The position numbers and the translations under genes were made by a program. The notes beneath the pieces were generated by a model, which was not told where the DNA came from, made no database searches, and was given only the letters and a program-made list of their open reading frames with translations. A stretch of 64,000 nucleotides of DNA, taken from NCBI GenBank assembly GCA_965222525.1, contig OZ244955.1, positions 1,736,001-1,800,000 of the forward strand, written 5' to 3'. Numbering within the stretch: position 1 is the first letter of the stretch; every line of letters begins with the position of its first letter. Positions 1-7,714 of the stretch are shown piece after piece. The stretch is from CBDCUF01 sp965222525 (GTDB lineage: Bacteria > Pseudomonadota > Alphaproteobacteria > Rickettsiales > UBA8987).

Positions 1-772
1 CACCACCTGTTTGTAACCCACGACAGCCCGCTTCGTCAATAAGCTGCCATGCTTTTTTTCCTTTAAGGTGTTCTGGTAGACTATCAGGGGAGGGATTCTT
101 GAACGTACTCCCACCGGTTTGTGTACGGATTGGTTGGGTCTCCTCACGTTTTGCCGAAATTTCTTCCATGCGTTTCTGAATCTCCACAGGATCATCTTTT
201 TGTGTTTGAAAAGTTGCCTTGGTAAAAATCCACGAATCCGGCAGGCTGTTTTTGCGGTATGAAAACCCCATATCCTCATTGGCTATAGTATGTATATTCC
301 CCTCCATATCAACCGCTTCTGCTTCGGTAAGATGCTCGGAAACTTCACTGCCATACGCTCCGGAATTCATCGCCAATGTACCGCCTATAGTACCAGGAAT
401 CCCGCTTAGAAACTCAAGACCTGCCCTGCTCTGTATCTGACAGAATTTCGCCACATTAGGGCTTAGCGCAGCAGCTCCGGCAGTAATTTTACCACCATCC
501 GCTGTAATATCGGCAAAACCGCGCCCCAGACGAATCACAACTCCTTTTATCCCACCATCACGGATAATAATATTGGAGCCTACACCAATTATTGTAATCG
601 GCAGGTTGTCTGGCTTGTGCTTCAGAAAATAGGATAAATCCTCGGTATCAGCAGGACGAAACAAAACTTCCGCACATCCACCAACCCGAAACCAGCCAAT
701 CTTCGACAAATCAGCCTGCTCCCTGTATTTCCCACGTATTTCCGGTAAGTTCCCTAACATAATACAGGACAT
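1..772 (-). CDS. murB: UDP-N-acetylenolpyruvoylglucosamine reductase MurB (3' end beyond window)
   Basis: Reduces the enolpyruvyl group of UDP-GlcNAc-enolpyruvate to UDP-MurNAc in the cytoplasm, an early peptidoglycan step; FAD enzyme using NADPH. The reverse strand is open from the window edge and reads the family's motifs in order: GSNIIIRDGGIKGVVI and SGIPGTIGGTLAMNSGAYG (FAD binding), YRKNS, then GGSTFKNP with the catalytic Ser region, and AWQLIDEAGCRG at the edge. About 255 residues are visible, so only roughly the last 40-50 should be missing. Two in-frame ATG codons, at 772 and 760, are possible; neither has a clear ribosome binding site. It is divergent from fdxA, so the 83 bp between them should hold promoters for both. 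In alphaproteobacteria murB normally sits in the mur-ddl-ftsQ cluster, which would lie off the left edge. Confidence 0.93.
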   Translation of the reverse strand, partial: MSCIMLGNLPEIRGKYREQADLSKIGWFRVGGCAEVLFRPADTEDLSYFLKHKPDNLPITIIGVGSNIIIRDGGIKGVVIRLGRGFADITADGGKITAGAAALSPNVAKFCQIQSRAGLEFLSGIPGTIGGTLAMNSGAYGSEVSEHLTEAEAVDMEGNIHTIANEDMGFSYRKNSLPDSWIFTKATFQTQKDDPVEIQKRMEEISAKREETQPIRTQTGGSTFKNPSPDSLPEHLKGKKAWQLIDEAGCRGLQTGG

Positions 773-855
773 AAAAAACCACTTTACTTTCTTTCTGATT
801 CACGTTACAGAGTTTCGCGTTTTAGGCCAAGTTTTAAAGTTAATTCAGGCATAAT

Positions 856-1191
856 ATGGCATATTTAGTTACCGAACAATGTATTAAATGTAAATACACC
901 GATTGTGTGGAGGTGTGCCCTGTTGATTGCTTCTATGAAGGTGAGAATATGCTGGTTATCAACCCTGATGAGTGCATAGATTGTGGGGTGTGTGAGCCGG
1001 AATGCCCTGCCGAGGCGATTGAGGCCGAATCCGAGGATAATGTGAAATGGCTTGAGCTAAACCGTGAATATTCGGAGAAATGGCCGAATGTAACGGTAAA
1101 TGGTGGTAGTTTGCCGGATGCCGATGATTACAAGGGCGAAGAGGACAAGTTTGACAAGTATTTCTCTCCCGAACCGGGTCAGGGAACCTAG
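856..1191 (+). CDS. fdxA: 7Fe (3Fe-4S/4Fe-4S) ferredoxin FdxA
   Basis: Small cytoplasmic electron carrier of the seven-iron ferredoxin family, 111 aa, the usual length. Cysteines fit the family pattern: Cys9, Cys17 and Cys50 for the 3Fe-4S cluster, and Cys21, Cys40, Cys43 and Cys46 for the 4Fe-4S cluster, with CPVDC at 21-25 and CIDCGVCEPEC at 40-50. The C-terminal extension (EYSEKWP and following) is also typical. It stands alone between divergent murB and downstream carD; fdxA-carD adjacency is a common alphaproteobacterial arrangement. A hairpin directly after the stop probably ends the transcript. Confidence 0.95.
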   Translation: MAYLVTEQCIKCKYTDCVEVCPVDCFYEGENMLVINPDECIDCGVCEPECPAEAIEAESEDNVKWLELNREYSEKWPNVTVNGGSLPDADDYKGEEDKFDKYFSPEPGQGT

Positions 1192-1192
1192 A

Positions 1193-1247
1193 AAAATTGT
1201 ATACTACAGTGACTTTGCCAGAAATTACCGTCGGTAGATACAATTTT
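1193..1247 (+). terminator. Hairpin after fdxA, likely transcription terminator
   Basis: An imperfect inverted repeat begins two bases after the fdxA stop: left arm AAAATTGTATACTAC (1193-1207), right arm GTAGATACAATTTT (1234-1247), pairing over 14 bp with one bulged base and a 26-nt loop. A T-rich stretch follows (1248-1270). The stem is AT-rich, so terminator strength is uncertain. Confidence 0.5.
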
Positions 1248-1369
1248 ATGTAGTTTTTAGTTTTATTTTATGGTATTATGATAAAGAGGGAGTGCTAGGA
1301 TCTACAGCTAATTTCAAGAGGTAACCTTTTGAGATAGTTGTTTTTTTGTTCAATAATCAAGGAGCTGAT

Positions 1370-1909
1370 ATGACACAGGAAGTAGAATTGAAAAAAGGAA
1401 CCAAGGTTGTTTATCCCGCGCATGGTGTAGGGGAGATTCTCGGTATGGAAAATCAGACTGTTGCGGGTACCGAAATTACTACATATGTCGTGAGTTTTGA
1501 GCGCGACAAGATGACATTACGCATTCCGGTTAAAAAGGCAAAAGTATCCGGTTTGCGCGAGCTGTGTTCTGTCGGTGAACTTGAGCGGGTACGTAAGACC
1601 CTGAAAGGCCGCGCTAAAACCAGTCGCGGTATGTGGAGCCGCCGTGCCAAGGAATATGAGTCAAAAATCAACTCCGGCAATATTGTATCGCTTGCCGAGG
1701 TCGTGCGCGATTTACATAAGAATGTTGATGATCCGGATCGTTCATATAGCGAGCGGATGATTTATGAGAATGCACTGAACCGTCTGGCCGGTGAGTTTTC
1801 TGCGGTTGAGAAGGTTGATTTTGGACAAGCTACAGACAATCTCATAAAAACTATCAATGATAACAAGCCAAAAGTTGAGAATGACAACACGGAAGGGGTT
1901 GCGGCTTAG
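1370..1909 (+). CDS. carD: CarD/CdnL-family transcriptional regulator
   Basis: RNA-polymerase-binding regulator that stabilises open promoter complexes, notably at rRNA promoters. The CarD/CdnL domain starts near residue 8 (KKGTKVVYPAHGVGEI) and is followed by the helical C-terminal part (SRRAKEYESKI, LAEVVRDLH, SYSERMIYENALNRLAGE). The start at 1370 is chosen because AAGGAG lies seven bases upstream; an upstream ATG at 1346 has no such site. Length from this start is 179 aa, normal for the family. The last codons overlap the convergent hemD stop by 4 bp. Confidence 0.93.
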   Translation: MTQEVELKKGTKVVYPAHGVGEILGMENQTVAGTEITTYVVSFERDKMTLRIPVKKAKVSGLRELCSVGELERVRKTLKGRAKTSRGMWSRRAKEYESKINSGNIVSLAEVVRDLHKNVDDPDRSYSERMIYENALNRLAGEFSAVEKVDFGQATDNLIKTINDNKPKVENDNTEGVAA

Positions 1910-2667
1910 CTTTGTCTGGTTATTAACGAAATTACTGATTCTTGGTCAGGGGCGGGAGCGATTAACACTTCCGCCCATTTTAGTTTGTGCAACTCTTCTG
2001 CGACCGCCTCACTTAATGCAACTGCCTTTACATGTTTGAGCAAGTAGTCTACCCTTGTTTTTTTGGCCAGTTCTGTGAAAATTCTTGCAGTACGCGGTGA
2101 GTAGAACAGTGCAATATCAAGCTCGCAATTGAGTAATGCAGCAGTTAGTTGCGGCGGGAATTTTTCCACAGCGCGGGCTTCATATAGCACCACCCTGTCA
2201 ACCGTAAATCCCTTATTTTCCAGCTCTCCCTGCAAATCACCTGCTACAACACTTCCGGCAATATGAAGGAAGTACGTTCCGGTGGGGTAATTTTCTGCCA
2301 CATACCTCACCATATTTTCCACATCACCGCCTGCGGCAGAAACGCTGGTAAATCCGAGGTTTTTCGCAACTCCCGCTGATATTTCACCGACTGTAACCAG
2401 TGGGATATCCAGTATTTTTTCCGATAAATTTTGTGAATCTAACAGTCTCCTGACCGCACGCACAGAATTGGCAGAAGTAACTAATATCGCTTGCGGATTT
2501 TTCTTTACAGCTTTTTCCAGTGCTAATTTTGTTGAGTTGTTGTCCTGAAATACAATCTCCATCATCGGTGCAATAATCGGTGTCATCCCGTGTTTGCGCA
2601 GGATTTCCGCCGTTATCTCCGCATCTTCCTGTGGCCTTGTAACAAGAATGTTTAGTGCTTTGTTCAC
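1906..2667 (-). CDS. hemD: Uroporphyrinogen-III synthase HemD
   Basis: Closes hydroxymethylbilane to uroporphyrinogen III in haem and corrinoid synthesis. The 253-aa protein has the family's two-lobed layout: N-terminal ILVTRPQEDAEITAEIL, then VTSANSVRAVRRLL, TVGEISAGVAKNLGF, and C-terminal ALFYSPRTARIFTELA with AVALSEAVAEEL. The family is poorly conserved in sequence, but these phrases fit it well. It is last in a minus-strand run folK-folP-tadA-hemD, one base after tadA's stop, so probably cotranscribed. hemD usually neighbours hemC; hemC is not in this window. Confidence 0.88.
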   Translation of the reverse strand: MNKALNILVTRPQEDAEITAEILRKHGMTPIIAPMMEIVFQDNNSTKLALEKAVKKNPQAILVTSANSVRAVRRLLDSQNLSEKILDIPLVTVGEISAGVAKNLGFTSVSAAGGDVENMVRYVAENYPTGTYFLHIAGSVVAGDLQGELENKGFTVDRVVLYEARAVEKFPPQLTAALLNCELDIALFYSPRTARIFTELAKKTRVDYLLKHVKAVALSEAVAEELHKLKWAEVLIAPAPDQESVISLITRQS

Positions 2668-2668
2668 G

Positions 2669-3127
2669 TTATTTTCTTTTTTCCTTAAAAAATCTCGTTA
2701 ATAATTCTGAGCATCCTTCTTCATGTATACCGCTATATATTTCGGGTTTGTGGTGCGATGACGAGGCAGAGAATATCCGCGCACCGTGGGTAACTCCGCC
2801 GCTTTTCAGGTCTTCGGCACCGTAATATAAAGCATCGATGCGGGCAAAGGATATGGCCTGCGCGCACATCGGGCACGGCTCCAGCGTTACATATATATTG
2901 CATCCGATGAGCCTTTGTTGTCCCAGTTTCTCACAGGCCATACGGATTGCAAGCATTTCCGCATGTGCGGTCGGGTCTCCCAGCTCTTCGCATCTGTTGC
3001 CGGATATGGCAATAACCTCACCGCTCTTTGCGACCGTTATAACCGCTCCAACCGGCACTTCATCACGTTCAAATGCCTGCTCCGCCTCTGCTATCGCCAG
3101 TTCCATATATGGTGATTGTGTTATCAT
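2669..3127 (-). CDS. tadA: tRNA-specific adenosine deaminase TadA
   Basis: Deaminates A34 to inosine in tRNA-Arg(ACG), allowing wobble decoding. It has the cytidine/deoxycytidylate deaminase zinc site: HAE at residues 55-57 (zinc ligand His55, proton-shuttle Glu57) and PCPMC at 84-88 (zinc ligands Cys85 and Cys88). The 152-aa length is normal. The ATG overlaps the folP stop by 4 bp, indicating translational coupling. Sitting between folate and haem genes says nothing about its role. Confidence 0.92.
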   Translation of the reverse strand: MITQSPYMELAIAEAEQAFERDEVPVGAVITVAKSGEVIAISGNRCEELGDPTAHAEMLAIRMACEKLGQQRLIGCNIYVTLEPCPMCAQAISFARIDALYYGAEDLKSGGVTHGARIFSASSSHHKPEIYSGIHEEGCSELLTRFFKEKRK

Positions 3128-3915
3128 TCTGAATCCAATGCAGTAGCGATTTTTACCGCCTGTAAATTCTTCTCAACATTATGAACACGCAGGAAATCGA
3201 CCTTTTGCTGCGCAAGATAGGCGGAAATTATTGCAGTTTCAAAGTCACGCCCGGCGGCCGGTTTGTCAGTAAATCCGGTTAAGAAAGATTTACGCGAATG
3301 GCCGACCATAATCTCCACCCCAAGTTTTTTGAAGTGACTGATATTTTTAAGTAAATTCAGCGATTGCTCTGCATCTTTTCCAAAACCGATACCAGGGTCG
3401 AAAATTATCCTGTTGTTGCTTATTCCTTGCTCAGATAGGGATTTTATCCTGTCTTCCGCCCAATGATATACTTCATCTATTACATCAAGTTTATCATCTA
3501 TAATGTTTTTCGGATCTGCCGGAATACCCAGATTGTGCATAATAACCAGTTTTGCATCACAATTTTTTGCAACTTCAACCATTGCCGGATTATCAAATCC
3601 GCTGACATCATTTATCCACTCTATGCCATATTTTAACGATTTTTCGGCAGTCTGCGGGTGACGGGTATCTATACTGATTTTTATATTCTCTCCGCACAGA
3701 GCCTCTAGCACAGGTTGCAGACGTTCCCACTCCTCATCGTGAGTCAGGGAGGACGCACCTGGCCTTGTCGATTCTGCGCCAATATCAATTATATCAGCGC
3801 CGTCAGCCAGCATTCGCCTGGCCTGCTCCACCGCCATTTCCGGCGCAAAATACTCCCCGCCATCGGAAAATGAATCCGGCGTAACATTCAATATCCCTGC
3901 AATTCTGGTGGTCAT
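3124..3915 (-). CDS. folP: Dihydropteroate synthase FolP
   Basis: Condenses 6-hydroxymethyl-7,8-dihydropterin pyrophosphate with p-aminobenzoate to dihydropteroate; the sulfonamide target. Seen motifs: GILNVTPDSFSDGG at residues 7-20 (pterin and loop 1 region), DIGAESTRPG (loop 2), SIDTRHP, NDVSGF, DPGIGFGK and VGHSRKSFL near the C-terminus. The length of 263 aa is usual. It overlaps folK by 4 bp upstream and tadA by 4 bp downstream. Confidence 0.96.
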   Translation of the reverse strand: MTTRIAGILNVTPDSFSDGGEYFAPEMAVEQARRMLADGADIIDIGAESTRPGASSLTHDEEWERLQPVLEALCGENIKISIDTRHPQTAEKSLKYGIEWINDVSGFDNPAMVEVAKNCDAKLVIMHNLGIPADPKNIIDDKLDVIDEVYHWAEDRIKSLSEQGISNNRIIFDPGIGFGKDAEQSLNLLKNISHFKKLGVEIMVGHSRKSFLTGFTDKPAAGRDFETAIISAYLAQQKVDFLRVHNVEKNLQAVKIATALDSE

Positions 3916-4424
3916 TTAACTGCAAGCCCTGTCTGCTTTATACTTTGGGCATTATCATTATTTCGGAGGGCTTCCGCAAGTTCTTTGGCGGTTTGATGCG
4001 CTGTGGGATGCTCCCAGTCAGGATATATATCGGCAAGTGGATATAGGAAGAAATTACGGTTTACCAGTTCCTTATGCGGAATGGTCAACCGCTCGCTCTT
4101 AATAACCTGCGAGTCATGGGCAATTATATCGATATCAATTTCACGTGGTGCCCAGCGTTTGCGTCCCCCTTTGCGCCCCAGCTTCCGCTCAATTTGCTTG
4201 ATCGACTCCAAAAGTGTGTAAGGCTCCAGATCTGTATCACCGCCAGCCACCATATTCAAAAACGGCATATCCCAATCTGTCGGTGCGTTCTCAGGTAGCA
4301 GCGCATCCACCTCGTAAATCGGGGAAACCCTTGTTATGTCAATGAATTCTCCCAGGGAATCAACTGCCTGTTGCAGGAAATCCAGACGGTCTCCAATATT
4401 GGAACCAAGGCCGATTATTATCAT
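3912..4424 (-). CDS. folK: 2-amino-4-hydroxy-6-hydroxymethyldihydropteridine pyrophosphokinase FolK
   Basis: Transfers pyrophosphate from ATP to 6-hydroxymethyl-7,8-dihydropterin, the step just before FolP. Motifs: GLGSNIGDR at the N-terminus, GGRKRWAPREIDIDIIAHD in the middle (acidic Mg-binding residues and basic loop), IPHKELVNRNFFLYPLADI near the C-terminus. The length of 170 aa is normal. First gene of the folK-folP-tadA-hemD run; its promoter should lie in the 170 bp before popZ's end, which also holds a palindromic repeat. Confidence 0.95.
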   Translation of the reverse strand: MIIIGLGSNIGDRLDFLQQAVDSLGEFIDITRVSPIYEVDALLPENAPTDWDMPFLNMVAGGDTDLEPYTLLESIKQIERKLGRKGGRKRWAPREIDIDIIAHDSQVIKSERLTIPHKELVNRNFFLYPLADIYPDWEHPTAHQTAKELAEALRNNDNAQSIKQTGLAVK

Positions 4425-4521
4425 ATGCCCTTATCTGCTCCCCTATAGATAAATGGTACCACAACCACTTTATGAAAATATTTTCAAAATTCTTTAATCG
4501 ATTGCCTGCTACATAAATTCT

Positions 4522-4562
4522 GTCATCGGAGAAATGGATCCTGAAACAAGTTCAGGATGACA
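4522..4562. repeat. Partial copy of palindromic repeat family A
   Basis: Contains the palindrome ATCCTGAAACAAGTTCAGGAT followed by GAC. It matches only the right end of the longer elements at 20443-20613 and 53483-53628, including the preceding GTCAT..GGA.AAATGGAT segment, so it appears to be a truncated copy. It lies between the folK and popZ-like genes. Confidence 0.75.
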
Positions 4563-4590
4563 GCACCACACAAGGCTCTTTTCTATAACC

Positions 4591-5400
4591 CTACTCCCGC
4601 GGTACCAGCTTGCGGATTTCCTTCTGCACAAGGTCTTCCACCATTTTCGGCAGATTTTCATTCAGCCAGTCCGACAGCATCGGACGTAATGTCTCAACCA
4701 CCAGATCCTCAACCGTATGACCACCGCGGAATGCAGGAGATTGTATATTCGGACCAGGCAAATTATCCAGTAATTCCCTGAGGGAACCTTCCGCAACCTT
4801 GGCATTTTCATCGGTGATAAGGCTTTCTTTCGGATCGGCAGGCTCACTGCTCTCGGCAGCAATTTCCTCCACCTCTTCCGTAACAGCGGAAGCTGCTATT
4901 TCTTCCTCTGTGATTTCTTCAAATGCAGGCTCTTCTTCCGCAGCCTCCGCTGCAGGTTCTTCAGATATCTCTTCCTTAACCTCTTCAGAAGCAACAGCTT
5001 CCTCTTCCTTGTCTTCCGCCTTTTCAGCCTCCTTCTCGGAATCCTTCAGTGCATTGTCAATCTCATCCAGAACATCCTCACCCGCTTCCGCAGCAATCTC
5101 TTCCACGGCTGTATCAGCGGCTTCCGGAGCCTCCTCTGCTGCTGCCTGTTCCTCATCAACAGCAGTGATCTCCTCAGGTTCCACAGCAGGTTCCTCAACA
5201 ATATCGGTAAGTTCGAGAATATCCTCCTCCTCCTTCGCCTCAGTCACAGGAGGTTCATCGCTATCAGCTTCAGCAGACTGTGCAGCCGCTTCTTCACCAC
5301 CTTCAGCATCACCATCCGCAATTATATCACGGATAGAATGGAGGATATCCTCCATTGACTCTTCGCCCTCACCTTCTTTCTTTGCCGCTGCTTCTGCCAT
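4591..5400 (-). CDS. popZ: PopZ-family (DUF2497) polar organising protein
   Basis: PopZ forms a polar matrix that anchors the chromosome origin and cell-cycle proteins in alphaproteobacteria. The 269-aa protein keeps the two conserved ends: an N-terminal helix SMEDILHSIRDIIADG (about residues 15-30) and a C-terminal oligomerisation region VEDLVVETLRPMLSDWLNENLPKMVEDL (about 225-255). Between them lies a long, very acidic Glu/Ala-rich linker (about 30-205), equivalent to the proline/glutamate linker of Caulobacter PopZ but longer. Start set at the ATG at 5400; an in-frame GTG at 5409 is the alternative. The antisense frame also stays open because of the biased codons. Confidence 0.88.
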   Translation of the reverse strand: MAEAAAKKEGEGEESMEDILHSIRDIIADGDAEGGEEAAAQSAEADSDEPPVTEAKEEEDILELTDIVEEPAVEPEEITAVDEEQAAAEEAPEAADTAVEEIAAEAGEDVLDEIDNALKDSEKEAEKAEDKEEEAVASEEVKEEISEEPAAEAAEEEPAFEEITEEEIAASAVTEEVEEIAAESSEPADPKESLITDENAKVAEGSLRELLDNLPGPNIQSPAFRGGHTVEDLVVETLRPMLSDWLNENLPKMVEDLVQKEIRKLVPRE

Positions 5401-5538
5401 ATAATCCACCCCAAAAGTTGATCCAGATCAAATCTGTCGTAACCTATAATACAACAAACCCGTTACCACAATACACAATATTGTGTTAAATAAAAATATC
5501 AAGCAAAATGTTACTGTGCCTTGATTTCAGGCAGTCGG

Positions 5539-5880
5539 CTATGCGGCGATTTCCTCATCGCCACCATCTTCCTCTTCATACTCATCATCCGCGCCGGCTT
5601 CCCCGTCATACTCCTCTTCCTCATACTCACCTTCAGGAAGCATCCCCAGCGCATGCAGGTAAATATCGAGGATAGTCTCCAGTTCCTCACGTTCCTGCTC
5701 CTCCATCTTGCGGATTTTGATAATCTGGCGCATGACCTTGGTGTCAAAGCCATTGCCCTTCGCCTCGGCATAAACATCACGGATATTCTCCGCAAGATCC
5801 TTCTTTTCCTCCTCAAGCTGTTCAATACGCTGAACATATTGTCGTAAATGTTCACCTGAAATACCGCCGAATTTAGCCAT
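5539..5880 (-). CDS. gapR: GapR-like (DUF2312) nucleoid-associated protein with acidic tail
   Basis: DUF2312/GapR proteins clamp overtwisted DNA ahead of replication and transcription in alphaproteobacteria. Residues 5-80 match the family: LRQYVQRIEQLEEEKKDLAE, DVYAEAKGNGFDTKVMRQII and RKMEEQEREE, then the end of the tetramerising helix. Typical GapR is about 90 aa; this one is 113 aa because of a C-terminal tail (about 86-113) of mostly Glu, Asp, Tyr and Gly, which is not typical. The start ATG at 5880 gives the standard N-terminus. Divergent from ctpA with 178 bp between them. Confidence 0.9.
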   Translation of the reverse strand: MAKFGGISGEHLRQYVQRIEQLEEEKKDLAENIRDVYAEAKGNGFDTKVMRQIIKIRKMEEQEREELETILDIYLHALGMLPEGEYEEEEYDGEAGADDEYEEEDGGDEEIAA

Positions 5881-6058
5881 AATATCCTCCTCGTTAGTGG
5901 TTAAAAAGTTAGAGACAGTATATTATCTACCCCCGCAAATATATATCGTCAATCGAAGAATTGTCAGAAAGCCTGTAAGGGTAATTTCACTAGACAAAGC
6001 TTTTTTATTTCTGTAATTTTCCCGCGCTGATACAGACCTTCAAATAAAAGGAAACATT

Positions 6059-7471
6059 ATGGATAAACGTACTTTTCTTACAGTAATTACGGCTGCTATT
6101 GCAGGGTTTTTCATGCTTGCAAGCGGCAATGCAGCCGCCAGATCCAGCAATGAGGATACTATAAAAATGCTGGATCTGCTTGGTGATGTGTTTGAAAAGG
6201 TACGCGAGGAATATGTCGAGGAGCCGGAGGATAAAAAGCTTATCGAGGCTGCGATAAACGGTATGCTGACCGACCTCGACCCGCATTCGGCCTATCTTAG
6301 CGCCGAGGATTTCGAGGAAATGCAGGTGCAGACCAAGGGTGAGTTTGGCGGATTGGGTATAGAGGTGACGATGCGCAACGGTATGGTGTATATCGTCTCG
6401 CCGATTGATGATACTCCCGCTTTTGATAAGGGGTTGCAGGCCGGTGATTATATCAGCCATATTGATGAGGAGTCGGTTATCGGGATGACTATCCGTGATG
6501 CGGTGGAGAGGATGCGTGGCAAGGCGGGTACGGCGATTACCCTGACGATTCTGCGGGAGGGTGAGGATGAGCCGTTCGATGTGGAGATAATTCGCGATAT
6601 TATTAAAATCAAGTCGGTGCGGTCGCGGCGTGAGGGAGATATAGGCTATATAAGGATTACCAGCTTCTCCGAACAGACCGATACCGGACTGCACAAGGCT
6701 ATAAAAAAGCTGAAGAAGGAAATCGGCAAGGATAAATTGCGTGGTGTGGTGCTGGATTTGCGTAATAATCCAGGCGGGCTGCTCAACCAGGCGATTGCGG
6801 TTTCCGATACCTTCCTTGACCGTGGGGAAATCGTTTCCACCCGCGGCAGACAGACCGATAGTACCAAGCGTTTCAATGCTTCCAGCGGGGACAGGATAGA
6901 CGGGCTGCCGATGGTGGTGCTGCTCAATAGCGGGTCGGCCTCGGCCTCGGAGATTGTCGCCGGTGCGCTGAAAGACCATAAGCGTGCGGTAGTTATGGGA
7001 ACCAAGTCTTTCGGTAAAGGCTCGGTACAGACGGTAATTCCGCTACCGCAGGGAAGTGCGATGCGTATTACCACCTCACGTTATTATACTCCTTCGGGTG
7101 TGTCTATACAGGCCGAGGGAATCGAGCCGGATATTGAGGTTAAGCCTGCCACGATTGAGTATCTTGACGGGCGCAGCGCTCCCAAGGAATCCGATTTGCG
7201 TGGCCATCTGAATGCTACAAAGGTTAAGGAAGGTGAGGAAAACAAGGATAAAGACGGTGATGACCGCCGTAACTTCCGTGAAGGTGACGATAAGAAAGAG
7301 AAGGATGATAAGGACGGAGAAAATAAGGATGGTGATGAGTCCTCTGAAAAAGAAAATGAAGAGGAAGACCTTTACGTAAAGGATTACCAGCTTGCACGGG
7401 CGCTGGACCTGCTGCGCGGAATATATGTGTTCAGCAACAGCGACCGGTATAAACATGTGCTGGAGAGATAA
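6059..7471 (+). CDS. ctpA: C-terminal processing protease CtpA (S41 family)
   Basis: Periplasmic serine protease of the S41/Prc family that trims envelope proteins. An N-terminal signal sequence (about 1-26, ending SGNAAA) precedes a PDZ domain (about 88-170) and the protease core. The catalytic pair fits the family: Ser295 in SGSASASE and Lys320 in TKSFGKG, 25 residues apart as in Prc. After the core comes a 60-residue run of Lys, Asp and Glu (about 385-445) before a normal C-terminal end, an unusual charged insert. AAGGAAA lies upstream of the ATG. In alphaproteobacteria ctpA is commonly followed by the divergent polysaccharide deacetylase gene, as here. Confidence 0.93.
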   Translation: MDKRTFLTVITAAIAGFFMLASGNAAARSSNEDTIKMLDLLGDVFEKVREEYVEEPEDKKLIEAAINGMLTDLDPHSAYLSAEDFEEMQVQTKGEFGGLGIEVTMRNGMVYIVSPIDDTPAFDKGLQAGDYISHIDEESVIGMTIRDAVERMRGKAGTAITLTILREGEDEPFDVEIIRDIIKIKSVRSRREGDIGYIRITSFSEQTDTGLHKAIKKLKKEIGKDKLRGVVLDLRNNPGGLLNQAIAVSDTFLDRGEIVSTRGRQTDSTKRFNASSGDRIDGLPMVVLLNSGSASASEIVAGALKDHKRAVVMGTKSFGKGSVQTVIPLPQGSAMRITTSRYYTPSGVSIQAEGIEPDIEVKPATIEYLDGRSAPKESDLRGHLNATKVKEGEENKDKDGDDRRNFREGDDKKEKDDKDGENKDGDESSEKENEEEDLYVKDYQLARALDLLRGIYVFSNSDRYKHVLER

Positions 7472-7475
7472 GTCT

Positions 7476-7690
7476 CCCCTCCCGCAAGCGGGAGGGGCAA
7501 GAAATATGAGCAGCTTGTCTGCCAGATTTCTGGGGAGGGAATGATGAGGTGATGAGTGCTGTGTGTTTAGTGCTGAGTATGTTCAGCAGGAGACCTAGCA
7601 CTCAACACATAGCACTTACATATTCCCCCACCAGAAATCCTAAGGATTAAAAATCCTTGGATTTCTCGCCTCCCCCGCAAGCGGGGGAGG
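7476..7690. repeat. Repeat-filled ctpA/deacetylase spacer (family C hairpins)
   Basis: The spacer is built of palindromes. CCCCTCCCGC-AA-GCGGGAGGGG at 7476-7497 and CCTCCCCCGC-AA-GCGGGGGAGG at 7669-7690 are near-identical hairpins bracketing the region. Between them lie AGAAATCC..AAGGATT paired with AATCCTTGGATTTCT (7633-7665), and GTGCTGTGTGTTTAGTGCTGAG paired imperfectly with the AGCACTCAACACATAGCAC segment (7557-7616). The first hairpin may also terminate ctpA. Related elements occur at 31051-31203 and 33908-34120. Confidence 0.7.
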
Positions 7691-7714
7691 ATTTACCCGT
7701 CAGCATACCCAATT

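Noticed and set aside
4799..5404. 201-codon plus-strand frame rich in Ser and Ala opposite popZ
   Set aside because: Mirror of the Glu/Ala-rich popZ linker: biased codons keep the opposite strand open. No start context and no credible protein.
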